Shown here piece by piece: positions 32,317 through 43,062 of a DNA stretch of 64,000 nt. A program made the position numbers and the translations under genes. A model generated the notes under the pieces. The model was not told the DNA's origin and searched no databases. It saw only the letters and a program-made list of their open reading frames with translations. Within the stretch, counting starts at the first letter, position 1. Each line of letters opens with the position of its first letter. The stretch lies in contig JASEVX010000005.1 of assembly GCA_031761405.1 (NCBI GenBank), forward strand, positions 7,213,724 to 7,277,723, written 5' to 3'. The DNA is from Serripes groenlandicus. Its lineage: Eukaryota > Mollusca > Bivalvia > Cardiida > Cardiidae.

Positions 32317-32595
32317 ATGATGCCAAACTAGAGCGCCAGTCAGATTCTCAATATCGCGACGCATTTTCCTATTCTAACACGGAGCCAGCAGTGTAGCCCC
32401 ATATTATTTACAAAACTCATGTACAGATGCAGAAGAAATCACGGTGGCTATATACAATAAGGACCGATTTCGTATGACGCCGATCTCTCTAAAATTGTGG
32501 GGACTTAATTAGTGCACACCCTGAGATGTAATCCTAATTAGTTAGGCGAAAAGATATCACGAATACCAACTCTCAGTCTGGAAAGATTAAATCCC
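32317..32595. other. No gene or repeat recognised
   Basis: Spacer between two family A copies. Confidence 0.4.
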
Positions 32596-32823
32596 AACCC
32601 TTTCCCTCATATAGACGTTTTATGACGCCTCTGCAGCAGACGGCTTTTTGAAAACATAGTGACAAAAGAAGAAATTGCACAAAACGTGCAATTTCTCCTT
32701 TTGCCACAATGTTTTCCACTTTTAGTCATAGGTTATCCATTCAATTATGGAGATTTTCTATGTTTTGACAAAATACGCTCAAAGTCGTCTGCTGCAGAAT
32801 TGTCGTATGAGGGAAAGGGTTAA
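32596..32823. mobile_element. Family A MITE (TCATATAGACG sub-lineage)
   Basis: AACCCTTTCCCTCATATAG to GAGGGAAAGGGTTAA, with the hairpin AGAAATTGCACAAAACGTGC. It is a single-copy counterpart of the triplicated element at 5391-5847, and close to 39956-40190. Confidence 0.9.
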
Positions 32824-33084
32824 ACATTTGTCTTAACGTGCGGTTATTATTATAACCTAGGTTCTAACCATCGCAGTTGGAATATTTTTCTTTCTGCAGA
32901 CTACATTCGAAAGTTGGAATAAATGTCAAACTGATCTCCAGAAACAAACACTAAGGACGAAGCCAGAAAGGGTTACACCTGTTGAGGCTGAAGGATCTGA
33001 AGTCTGTCTGCACTATATCATGTTACTATCAATGTCAGTTACGCATGGGTCACGCTAGCAAGGCTCTGAATTATTTGTTTTTAC

Positions 33085-33500
33085 CTCCACTGGCTGAAAC
33101 AAAGGCCAGTCGAGCTTATTTTATTGCGATTTGTCTGTACGTCCGTGCATTGACCTTTGGCTTCAAACGTGTTTTACTCTGCAACCACTTGACCAACTTG
33201 AATGAAACTTTATATGTATCATATTCCTTCAAGCCATGTTGATTTGTCAAAACAACATAACAAACAGGGGCAAGGATATTTGATCTTATGTGGCTAGGGT
33301 TAAAACTTTAATAATCTTCTCCTCCGAGAACAAAAAAGCCACTTTTCAAATAAGTTTGTAGAAAAGTTTCTTGGGTGACCCTCTATGGGATTCCGTCAAT
33401 CCATGTTAATTGGTAACAAGATATGACCTCCAGCGGGCGGGGCGGGGTTGTATTGCCTTATAATTGTTACAAAAGTGAAAACCAGCCTGTAAAAGCAGTT
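33085..33500 (+). repeat. Fragment of a bivalve GTCTGTACGTCCGTGC-type repeat
   Basis: TTGCGATTTGTCTGTACGTC, then words such as CTTGACCAACTTGAATGAAAC, typical of the bodies of GTCGTC-headed repeats. Boundaries are uncertain. It ends shortly before the 66 bp array. Confidence 0.4.
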
Positions 33501-33528
33501 TAATACCTGCAACAAGACCAAGTATACT

Positions 33529-36500
33529 ATCAGTATAAACCCTCTCCGGATAGTTATGTTCTAGCCACTAGGATACTGTGTCCTTGTTAAGGATAGATCC
33601 TCTACGGATAGTTCTGTTCTGGCCACTACGCATCTGTGTCCGTGTTAAGGTCATTAGTATAAACCATATCCGGATATATATATGTTCGACCCAATTGGAC
33701 ACTTTATCCGTGTTAAGTCTATTAGTATAAACCCTATCCGGATAGTTATGTTCTAGCCACTAGGACAATATGCCCGTGTTAAGGCTATGAGTATAAACCA
33801 TCTCTGAATATATATGTTCTAGCCGCTAGGACACTGTGTGCGTGTTTAAGCTATTCGAATAACCCACTCTGTATAGGTATGTTCTAGCAAAAAGGACACG
33901 GTGTCCGTGTTTAAACTATTAGCATAACCAACTCTGTATAGTTATGTTCTAGCCACTAGGACCCTGTTTCCGTGGTTAGACTATTAGTATCAACGCTCTC
34001 CAGATAGTTATGTTCTAGCCATTAGGACACTGTGTTTGTCTTAAGGCTATTAGTATAAGCCCTCTCAGGATCAGGATAGTTCTGTTCTAGCCATGAGGAC
34101 ACTGTGTCCGTCTGAAGACTATTAGTATAAACCCTCTCAGGAGAGTTCTGTTCTAGCCATGAGGACATTGTGTCCGTCTAAAGGCTATTAGTATAAATCC
34201 TCTCTGGATAGCTATGTTCTAGCCACTAGGACACTGTGTCCGTGTTTAAGCTATTCGCATAACCCACTCTGTATAGGTATGTTCTAGCAAAAAGGACACG
34301 GTGTCCGTGTTTAAACTATTAGCATAACCAACTCTGTATAGTTATGTTCTATCCACTAGGACCCTGTTTCCGTGGTTAGGCTATTAGTATAAACTCTCTC
34401 TCCGGATATTTATGTTCTAGTCACTAGGACACTGTGTTTGTATTAAGGTTATTAGTATAAATCCTCTCCGGATAGTTATGTTCTAGTCACTAGGACACTG
34501 TTTTTGTCTTAAGGCTATTAGTATAAATCCTCTCCGGTTAGTTATGTTCTAGTCACTAGGACACTGTGTTTGTCTTAAAACTATTAGTATCAACGCTCTC
34601 CGGATAGTTATGTTCTAGCCATTAGGACACTGTGTCCGTCTAAAGGCTATTAGTATAAACCCTCTCAGGATAGTTCTGTTCTAGCCATAGGACACTGTGT
34701 CCGTCTAAAGGCTATTAGTATAAACCCTCTCAGGATAGTTCTGTTCTAGCCATGAATATACTGTGTCCGTCTAAAGGCTATTAGTATAAAGCCTCTCATG
34801 ATATTTCTGTTCTAGCCACTAGGACACTGTTCGTGTTAAGGCTATTAGTATAAACGCTCTCCGGATAGTTATGTTCTAGCCACTAGGACACTGTGTCCGT
34901 GTTTAAAGCTATTAGTATAGACCCTCTACGGTTAGTTATGTTCTAGCCAATAGGACACTGTGTCCGTCTAAAGGCTATTAGTATAAGCCCTCTCCGGATA
35001 GTTATGTTCTAGCCACAAGGACACTGCGTCCGTCTAAAGGCTTTTAGTATAAGACCTCTCTGGATATTTATGTTCTAGCCACTAGGGCACTGCGTCCGTC
35101 TACAGGTTTTTAATATAAGCCCTCTCCGGGTATTTATGTTCTGACCATGAGGACACTGTGTCCGTCTTAAGGTTGTAAGTATAAGCCACTAGGACAGTGT
35201 ATCTGTGATAAGGCTATTAGTATAAACTCTCTCCGGATAGTTATGTTCAAGCTACTAGGGCACTGCGTCCGTCTTAAGGCTGTTAGTATAAACCAATATG
35301 CGGATAGTTATGTTCTAGCCACCAGGACACTGTGTCCGTCTTAAGGCTTTCAGTATAAACCCTCTCTGTCTAATTATGTTCTAGCCACTAGGAACCTGTG
35401 TCCGTAATAAGGCTGTTAGTATAAACCATCTGCGGATAGTTATGTTCTAGCCACCAGGACACTGTGTCCTTGTTAAGGTGATTAGTATAAACCCTCTCTG
35501 TATAATTATGTTCTAGCCACTAGGACACTGTGTCCGTCTGAAGGATGTTAGTATAAACGCTCTCGGGATAGTTATGTTCTAGCAACCAGGACACTTTGTC
35601 CGTCTAAAGGCTTTTAGTATAAACCCTCTCTGTACAATTATGTTCCAGCCACTAGAACACTGTGTCCGTCTTAAGGCTGTTAGTATAAACCATCTGCGGA
35701 TAGTTATGTTCTAGCCACCAGGACACTGTATCCGTCTTAAGGCTTTTAGTATAAACCCTCTCTGTATAATTATGTTCTAGCCACTAGGACACTGTGTCCA
35801 TCTTAAGGCTTTTAGTGTAAACCCTCTCTGTATAAATATGTTCTAGCCACTAGGACAATGTGTCCGTGTTCAGGCTATTAGTATTTACACTATCTGGATA
35901 GGTATGTTCTAGCCATTACGCTACTGTGTCTGTGATTAGGCTTTTAGTATAAACTCTCTCTGGATAGTTATGTTCTAGCCACAAGGACACTGTGTCCTTG
36001 TTAAGGTCATTAGTATAAACCCTCTCCGGATAGTTATGTTCTAGCCACCAGGACACTGTGTCCGTGTTAAGACTTTTAGTATAAACCCTCTCTGTATAAG
36101 TATGTTCTAGCCACCAGGACACTGTGTCCGTCTTAAGGCTGTTAGTATAAACCCTCTCCGGATAGTTATGTTCTAGCCACTAGGACACTGTGTCCGTCTT
36201 AATGCTTTTAGTATAAACCCTCTCTGTATAATTAGGTTCTAGCCACTAGGACACTGTGTCCGTCTTAAGGATGTTAGTATAAACCATCTGCGGATAGTTA
36301 TGATCTAGCAACCAGGACACTGTGTCCGTCTAAAGGCTTTTAGTATAAACCCTCTCTGTATAATTATGTTCTAGCCACTAGGACACTTTGTCCGTCTTAA
36401 GGCTGTTAGTATAAACCATCTGCGGATAGTTATCTTCTAGCCACCAGGACACTGTGTCCGTCTGAAGGCTTTTAGTATAAACCCTCTCTGTATAATTACG

Positions 36501-37984
36501 TTCTAGCCACTAGGACACTGTGACCGTCTTAATGCTGTTAGTATAAACCATCTGCGGATAGTTATGTTCTAGCCACCAGGACACTGTGTCCGTCTTAAGG
36601 CTTTTAGTATAAACCCTCTCTGTATGATTATGTTCTAGCCACTAGGACACTGTGTCCGTGTTCAGGCTATTAGTATTAACACTATCTGGATAGTTATGTT
36701 CTAGCCATTACGCTACTGTGTCTGTGATTAGGCTTTTAGTATAAACTCTCTCTGGATAGTTATGTTCTCGCCACAAGGACACTGTGTCCTTGTTAAGGTC
36801 ATTAGTATAAACCCTCTCCGGATAGTTATGTTCTAGCCACCAGGACACTGTGTCCGTCTTAAGGCTTTTAGTATAACTTCTCTCTGGATAGTTATGTTCT
36901 AGTCACTAGGACACTGTGTCCGTGTTTAGGTTATTAGCATAAACACTCTCCGGATAGTTATGTGCTAGCCACTAGACCACTGTGTCCTTGTTAAGGTCAT
37001 TAGTATAGACCCTCTACGATTAGTTATATTCTAGCCATTAGGACACTGTGTCCGTCTTAAAACTTTTAGTATAAACCCTCTCCGAATAGTTATGTTCTAG
37101 CCACCAGGACACTGTGTCGGTCTTAAGGCTGTCAGTATAAACCATCTGCGGATAGTTATGTTCTAGCCACCAGGACACTGTGTCCGTCTTAAGGCCTTTA
37201 GTATAAACCCTCTCTGTATAATTATGTTCTATCCACTAGGATACTGTGTCCGTGTTCAGGCTATTAGTATTAACACTATCTGGATAGTTATGTTCTAGAC
37301 ACTACGCTACTGTGTCTGTGATTAGGCTTTTAGTATAAACTCTCACTTGATATTTATGTTCTAGCCACTAGGACACTACGTCCTTGTTAAGGTCATTAGT
37401 ATAAACCCTTTCAAGATAGTAATGTTCTAGTCACTAGGACACTTTTTCCGTGTTTAGACTATTAGTATAAACCCTCTCCGGATATTTATGTTCTAGCCAT
37501 TAGGACACTGTGTCCGTCTTAGGGCTATTAGTATAAACCCTCTCAAGATAGTAATGTTCTAGCTACTAGACCACTGTGTCCGTGTTTAGGCTATTAGCAT
37601 AAACCCTCTACGGATAGTTCTGTTCTAGCCACTTGTACACTGTGTCCGTGTTTAGGCTATTAGCATAAACTCTCTCCAGATAGTTATGTTCTAGCCACTT
37701 GGACACTGTGTCCTTGCTAAGGTCATTGGTATAAACCCTCTCAAGATAGTAATGTTCTAGCTACTAGACCACTGTGTCCGTGTTTAGGCTGTTAGCATAA
37801 ACCCTCTCCGGATAGTTATGTTCTAGCCACTTGGACACTGTGTCCGTGTTTAGGCTATTAGAATAAACCCACACCGGATAGTTATGTTTTAGCCACAAGA
37901 ACACTGTGTTCGTATTTAGGCTATTGGTATAAACCCTCTCCGGATACAATGTAGTTATGTTCTAGCCACTAGGACACTGTGTCC
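33529..37984. repeat. 66 bp satellite array, about 68 copies
   Basis: The consensus unit has GGCTATTAGTATAAACCCTC, TCCGGATAGTTATGTTCTAG, CCACTAGGACACTGTGTCCG and TCTTAA. Copies differ by roughly 5-20 percent by eye. The segment GGACACTGTGTCC (6 bp arms) is kept in most units. Marker variants recur at multiples of 66: ACGCTACTGTGTCTGTG at 35921, 36713 and 37307 (12 and 9 units apart). Dimer patterns (TGTATAATT / TGCGGATAG) are visible at 35300-36600. A 22-residue repeat is open on the minus strand in places but is broken by stops in others. Confidence 0.97.
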
Positions 37985-38064
37985 CATCCGACACGCCACG
38001 CCGGAATCTTTCACGGTCTTAGCGGACGCTCTAACGAATACAGTATAGAGACAATCGACCATTT

Positions 38065-38300
38065 TAGTTTAATTATTTCCCACATTCAATAAAATAAGCA
38101 GGAAAGGAATTAAAAAGTATCGAGGCGATATGGTGGAAACTCTCTATGAATTAAAGTGTAATTATTAAAAAAGGGTTTAATACGTTTTGGAAAAATGAGA
38201 ATATACTCATTACGAGCAATGTCCGCCTTTGTCACAAGGTTTTCAAATGTCGTCTCCTGCAGATGTGTCAACATTCGCCTGCATCTGGTAACGGTTTCAC
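38065..38300. mobile_element. Family A MITE, diverged
   Basis: TTTAATTATTTCCCACATTC on the left. ATACTCATTACGAGCAATG centre. GTCGTCTCCTGCAGATGTGT then TGCATCTGGTAACGG on the right. Both ends are decayed. Confidence 0.65.
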
Positions 38301-39185
38301 TTTCCACAACGCATCTTCACATGAATCTTGTTATCGAAAGAAGACTTAGATCTATTGTATTCCGTTCTACTCGCCAGCGTTCTCCAGATCCCGTAATACA
38401 CAGAATGTAGTTATTTTTTTATCTGACTTACCTATTTTCCCGTGTAATGTTTTGGTTAATTCCTCCTTCTCCGCGATTCTTACTGACTATTCAATGGATT
38501 ATGACAGGTGTGGTACTTTGTGGTGTGTAGTGTTTAACCCCTTTCCTGCTATATTTATGTTAAATACTCCATCAGACAGGTCTATAATAGGGTTATGTAT
38601 TGTGTTAATTGTTCACAGTGTTATAAACGAACTTATTTAAGATAATATAGATCTTCGCACGTCTAAGCAGTTTGATTTTGGTCTATATTAGTTTCTACAT
38701 TAAGTTGCCAAAAGGAAGGATAAGCGTTTAAGTATATTTTGCGTGGGATGTTTTCGTTGCTAACGTTACAGGAATATTAGTGAAAATCCAAAGGACGCCA
38801 TAGAAGACGTCTTTTGTTCATAAGTGTTGTGTAATGTGCTATATACAGTCTAAGTAAAACGTTAAGTTTGGAGGATATCCATGGACATTTAAGAGTATAT
38901 TTCGTGAATTTATCACATATTTTACCGTTAAGTCGTCTTATCTTCATAAATATCACATATTGACTAAACATAATGACATTTGATTCGCGTTCGAAATTGA
39001 TTTAGAAATATATTTAAAATATCGTAATATAATATTCAGCAAATATATATTTTTATGTTTTGTATGACATAAATACATGAGCCATTCAATTAAATATGGG
39101 TCTTGCGGCCTGGTCTCTCTGTTTCGGTTTCATTTTTACATTTCCTTACTCTGTCCGCATGGACGGTCTATATAAATGATAGTTT
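38301..39185. other. No gene or repeat recognised
   Basis: About 0.9 kb with short open frames only. Nothing is recognised. Confidence 0.45.
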
Positions 39186-39304
39186 CATTATTGAATAAAG
39201 TTGAAAATATCCAAACTAAAGGAAAATTGTCCATTATGAACAACTTCTCCTTTTGCCAGGATTTGTTCAAAAGTCTTCTGCTGCAAATGCGTCAACATGC
39301 TTTC
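39186..39304. mobile_element. Family A MITE, right part
   Basis: ATTGAATAAAGTTGAAAATA, CATTATGAACAACTTCTCC and TCTTCTGCTGCAAATGCGTC. It is cut at ACATGCTTTC by the SINE that follows. Confidence 0.6.
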
Positions 39305-39306
39305 GT

Positions 39307-39930
39307 TGAAGACAGTGGTGCAGGGTAGAGTGTCGGCACCAAATGTATGAGATTCATACAAACGACGCGAGTACTGGTAAAGTATCCAGAAAGCAGACAT
39401 CTTGCGTGATTAATACAAAAGACGCGAGTACTGGTTTTAAAAGTTTCCAGAAAGCAGACATCTCGCGTGATTAATACAAACGACGCGAGTACTGGTTTTA
39501 AAAGTTTCCAGAAAACAGACATCTCGCGTGATTAATACAAAAGACGCGAGTACTGGTTTTAAAAGTTTCCAGAAAACAGACATCTCGCGTGATTAATACA
39601 AACGACGCGAGTACTGGTAAAGTATTCAGAAAACAGACATCTCGCGTGATTCATACAAACGACGCGAGTACTGGTAAAGTATCCAGAAAACAGACATCTA
39701 GCGGGATTAATACAAACGACGCGAGAACTGGTAAAGTATCCAAAAACCAGACATCTCGCGTGATTAATACAAACGACGCGAGAACTGGTAAAGTATCCAG
39801 AAAACAGACATCTAGCGGGATTAATACAAACAACGCGAGAACTGGTAAAGTATCCAGAAAACAGACATCTAGCGGGATTAACATAAGCTGAAAGCTTATT
39901 TCGTAATGGATGGAAAATAAATATGTCGTA
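39307..39930 (+). mobile_element. SINE-3 copy with an internal tandem expansion
   Basis: The head GAAGACAGTGGTGCAGGGTA and GAGTGTCGGC matches SINE-3 at 60414 (GAAGACAGTGGTGCAGAGGT). The B-box region is deleted. The tail GATTAACATAAGCTGAAAGC and TTATTTCGTAATGGAT matches the SINE-3 tail at 60560-60600. Between them the SINE body segment (GACGCGAGTACTGG ... GCAGACATCTCGCGTGATT) is present nine times instead of once. Confidence 0.82.
39350..39885. repeat. 57/61 bp tandem array inside SINE-3, 9 copies
   Basis: GACGCGAG-type unit starts fall at 39364, 39421, 39482, 39543, 39604, 39661, 39718 and 39775, with a ninth (AACGCGAGAACTGG) following at about 39832. Three consecutive units carry a 4-base insert (GGTTTTAAAAGTTTCC against GGTAAAGTATCC), giving period 61 in place of 57. 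Open frames on both strands across the array are repeat by-products. Confidence 0.94.
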
Positions 39931-39955
39931 TGTGGTTAAGTTGGTACGTTTAGGG

Positions 39956-40190
39956 TTAACCCTTTCCTCATATAGACGCTTTATGACGCCTCTGCAGCAG
40001 ACGGCTTTTTGAAAACATTATAAGTGACAAAAGAAGAAATTGCACAAAACGTGCAATTTCTCCTTTTGCCACAATGTTTTCCACTTTTTGGTTTTAGGTT
40101 ATCCATTCAATTATGGAGATTTTTTATGTTTTGACAAAATATGTTCAAAGTCGTCTGCTGCAGAATTGTCGTATTAGGGAAAGGGTTATA
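39956..40190. mobile_element. Family A MITE (TCATATAGACG sub-lineage)
   Basis: TTAACCCTTTCCTCATATAG to TAGGGAAAGGGTTA. Hairpin AGAAATTGCACAAAACGTGC. It has a 4-base TATA duplication-like insert after GAAAACAT relative to 32596-32823. Confidence 0.9.
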
Positions 40191-40842
40191 ATACATCTAG
40201 GCGAACAGGGAAGACATCAGAGTAATCAATGTATACAGATGTAACAGGACCCCGAATCGCCAGGCGCGACACACAAGATGGCATTGCCAGCAAGGGCTGT
40301 TACTTTTATTGTCAGTAATTAAAAATAGAGTAGGCGGTGCAGCTGTCTATTATAAGCTTCCCGGGTGTTGCAATGATAAAAAAAAAACGTAAACTTTAGG
40401 GGTAGTTTTTATACATAGGTAAATACGTTTTGGGACATAAAGAACCCACTTTTAATGGCGATTTCTCTATTGTTCACGGTGATGTCGTAAGCCGTTTGAA
40501 AAAGAAAATATGCCCCAAACGCCGTCTTCATTATCGAAAATGTTCACGAACAATGGAATTGAAAGCTAAGAACTTTTAGTGTGTGTTACCCATGGATAAT
40601 TCGACTGTTTTCCTGATGAGAATTAAGCTTGCAATTCCGGTATCTATTTATGCGCAATGAGTGTTAACATGTTTGGAACTAACAATCTCTGTCGGGCAAT
40701 TCGAACCAAGAACCTGGCTTGATTATACATGTACAAAACTCTTTGTGACAGAAGAACTTCCTTCTAAGGACTTCGTTGTTTATAACTAACCATTTAGTAA
40801 TAGTAGTATACGGTGCTTTTGATCTCTGCCATATTGATTGAT
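40191..40842. other. No gene or repeat recognised
   Basis: Nothing is recognised in 650 bp. Confidence 0.45.
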
Positions 40843-40985
40843 CGCCTCGGTGGTGTAGTGGTAGATCGTTCTACTCGTGTGCGGGAGGCCAAGGGTTCGA
40901 TCCCCGGCCGGGTCATACCAAATATTTTAAAAATGATAGCAATGACTTTCCTCCAGGGCATTGCAACTGATCCTCTGGTGTCGGA
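40843..40985 (+). mobile_element. SINE-2 (tRNA-derived), plus strand
   Basis: CGCCTCGGTGGTGTAGTGGT (A box) with AGGGTTCGATCCCCGGCC (B box), then CGGGTCATACCAAATATTTT. Same family as 26998-27150. The acceptor stem halves (GCCTCGG / CCGGGTC) do not pair properly, so it is not called a functional tRNA gene. The body is only partly conserved. Confidence 0.75.
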
Positions 40986-41405
40986 TTATATGAGCCATTA
41001 GTACATGAAACTTACCCGGGAAATGCCGTGAAATAACTGGTTGTTTTTATGAAAGTGGCATAAAACAGAATACACACTATCTTACTGAAAAGAAACGACA
41101 AAAGGGAATTGTATTTTCCAATTATTTAAAGCCTTCGTTTGATTCAAACAGGCACCAATGCGTCTATATCAGCGAAAGGTTTATTTCAGCAAGCGTCGAG
41201 ATAGACCTGAAATATCGTTTAAAACGCGTACATCCTCACTCGAACAAGCAATACTGCCGACATTTAATACCTATACAAATGTTTTCTGTGTGATAAATAT
41301 TTTAGTAACCATCGTCATGTTGAATTTCTATAATTCCTCTAATTCCTATCATCGCCATAGATTGTTGACGAATTCTTGCATATCTATGGAATAGTTTTAT
41401 TATTT
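40986..41405. other. No gene recognised
   Basis: A 78-codon open frame at 41158-41394 has no recognisable similarity. Confidence 0.4.
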
Positions 41406-41599
41406 GAGTCGTCGCGCGAGAAAAAACAACATTATGGCCTCTGCGTAATATATCGATCTTTCCTATCAGCCTGCGCAGTCCGGGCCGACACATTCCGTCT
41501 CAGAGGGTTTGAGGTATGATTCCTGAAACAGAAAATCCACAGGAGGCGAAAAGTGTCTTAGGCTGATCCACAATGTTGGCTTTCTCGCGGGACGGCTCA
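41406..41599. mobile_element. Family B element, internally deleted
   Basis: GAGTCGTCGCGCGAGAAAAA to TTTCTCGCGGGACGGCTCA. Both termini are kept, but the centre is shortened: the CCGCGCAGACTGATC part and the CGCGGCATGC part are missing. Confidence 0.85.
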
Positions 41600-41729
41600 T
41601 TTATGAGTTACAAAGAATGTAGACCAATATCAGATTGCACGAATAAATCGTTCGTAAAAATATACTATAATAAATGCATTACAGGATACCAGCTAGTGTT
41701 GCTCCAAGTGGCATATAGCAGAGTAAGGG

Positions 41730-41932
41730 TTAACCCTTTCCCACATGTATACGCATTTCACACGGCAGCATACGACACTTAAAAACAGTGATAACATGAC
41801 GAGCAATTTCTCCTAATGCAACACTGTTTTAACTCTTGAACTTATTTTAAGATTAATAGAGGTTTTCAATAGGATCAACTTGATACGTCCATAGTCGTCT
41901 GCTGCATATTGTCTATATGCGGGAAAGGTTCT
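41730..41932. mobile_element. Family A MITE
   Basis: TTAACCCTTTCCCACATG on the left and GCGGGAAAGGTTC on the right. Only the right arm of the central hairpin is clear (CGAGCAATTTCTCC). Confidence 0.75.
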
Positions 41933-42097
41933 GTAAGTGGAGCAAAGTTTGTGAAATTGTTGTTGTTTTTCCAGCTCGTTTGGTTCACTGTGATATAGAC
42001 AATAACCTGAATCCCCATTATAAACGACAGTTTACTATGAACTCATTCGGGCATTACACCAGTGTTGTGGTTTGAGTGGTAATTTGGAGTCCTAGCA

Positions 42098-42242
42098 ATG
42101 AGTGTCGGTGGATCTGGTAATCTTGGCGGCGAGGTAGCACCTGTTGCAGGTCCCGGGTTGAAGCCATATTTACGGCGGAAAAAATCTTCCATGGGAGAGA
42201 CGAAGATTGCCATTCTTGGGGATGTGGGAGTCGGAAAGAGCG
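42098..42242 (+). CDS. Ras-like small GTPase, first coding exon (partial)
   Basis: Small GTPases bind and hydrolyse GTP and act as molecular switches in signalling or traffic. The exon gives 48 codons plus one base. It has a 33-residue N-terminal extension (MSVGGSGNLGG then a basic LRRKKSS patch), then GETKIAILGDVGVGKS, with the P-loop GxxxxGKS at residues 41-48 and the usual strand-1 pattern before it. The start is the first ATG after an in-frame TAA at 42080-42082 and has G at -3. The frame runs AAG AGC G and is followed by GTAAAT, a good splice donor. A phase-1 junction just after GKS is plausible for this fold because the next residue is normally Ala, Gly or Thr with a G or A first base. 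Later motifs (DxxG, NKxD) are not found downstream. Subfamily (RERG/RASL-like or other) cannot be set from the exon. Confidence 0.72.
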
Positions 42243-42338
42243 GTAAATTGAATTTTATTCTCTCATTTGTTAACTATGTGGAATGTCCATTGATATATTA
42301 ACTAGTATACTAATCATCCTCCTGGGAAACCAATATTT

Positions 42339-42589
42339 GAGCCGTCTCGTGAGAAAACCAACATTGTCAACTCTGCGTAAAGTATCGACCCGGATCAGCC
42401 TTAGCATGCCGCGCAGGCTTACGCGGATAGACAATGTTCGCCTCCTGTTTCAGGAATCATTACTCTATACCTCTATCCCCTTGAGACGGAATGTGTCGGC
42501 CCGGATCAGTCTGCGCGGGTAGCGCAGGCTGATCTGGGCCGATACTTTACGCAGAGGTCATTATGTTAGTCTTCTCGCAGTACGGCTCA
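42339..42589. mobile_element. Family B palindromic element, full length
   Basis: GAGCCGTCTCGTGAGAAAAC to CTTCTCGCAGTACGGCTCA. It is oriented opposite to the 30502 copy (CATGCCGCGCAGGC first). It lies in the first intron of the GTPase gene, 97 bp after the donor. Confidence 0.88.
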
Positions 42590-42705
42590 TTTCTACTCCT
42601 GATGATAACATCCTGTCAGCATATCCATGTCACATGGTCCCAGTCATCATTGATTGTCAGAAGGTTCTTCGCAGATTGATCTGGATCTACAATAGTAGTT
42701 AATGT

Positions 42706-42896
42706 ATTACATATGTAAACTCATGATAATATACATGTGTATACTTGAGACATCAATATACACTAGTAGATATTGTATTAAATATGTAAACTCATGATAA
42801 TATACATGTGTATACTTGAGACATCAATCTACACTAGTAGTTAGTGTATTACATATGTAAACTCATGATAATATACATGTGTATACTTGAGACATT
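42706..42896. repeat. 71 bp tandem array, about 2.7 copies
   Basis: The unit has GTATTACATATGTAAACTC, ATGATAATATACATGTGTAT and ACTTGAGACATCAATATACA. Copies are nearly identical. The last copy breaks off into a family A left end. Confidence 0.92.
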
Positions 42897-43062
42897 TCAC
42901 CCTTTCCAAAATACTACAAATATGTAGCAGACTACATTGAAAACATCTAGACAAAAACATCTCCATGAAAGGAAATATATTTACTGAGTAATTTCTCCTT
43001 TTGTCACAATGTTTTCAAAAGACGCCTGCTGCAAATGCGTCTACAAGTAGGAAAAGTGTAAA
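42897..43062. mobile_element. Family A MITE, shortened
   Basis: CACCCTTTCCAAAATACTAC to GTAGGAAAAGTGTAAAG. ATTTCTCCTTTTGTCAC and GCCTGCTGCAAATGCGTC are present. The left arm of the hairpin is lost. Confidence 0.65.

Noticed and set aside
35916..37949. Minus-strand frames with 22-residue repeats in the 66 bp array
   Set aside because: They are interrupted by stops in many units and cover only a few units each.
40843..40915. tRNA gene (Gly-like head)
   Set aside because: GCCTCGG does not pair with CCGGGTC and the T stem is faulty. It shares the CGGGTCATACCAA junction with another SINE copy.
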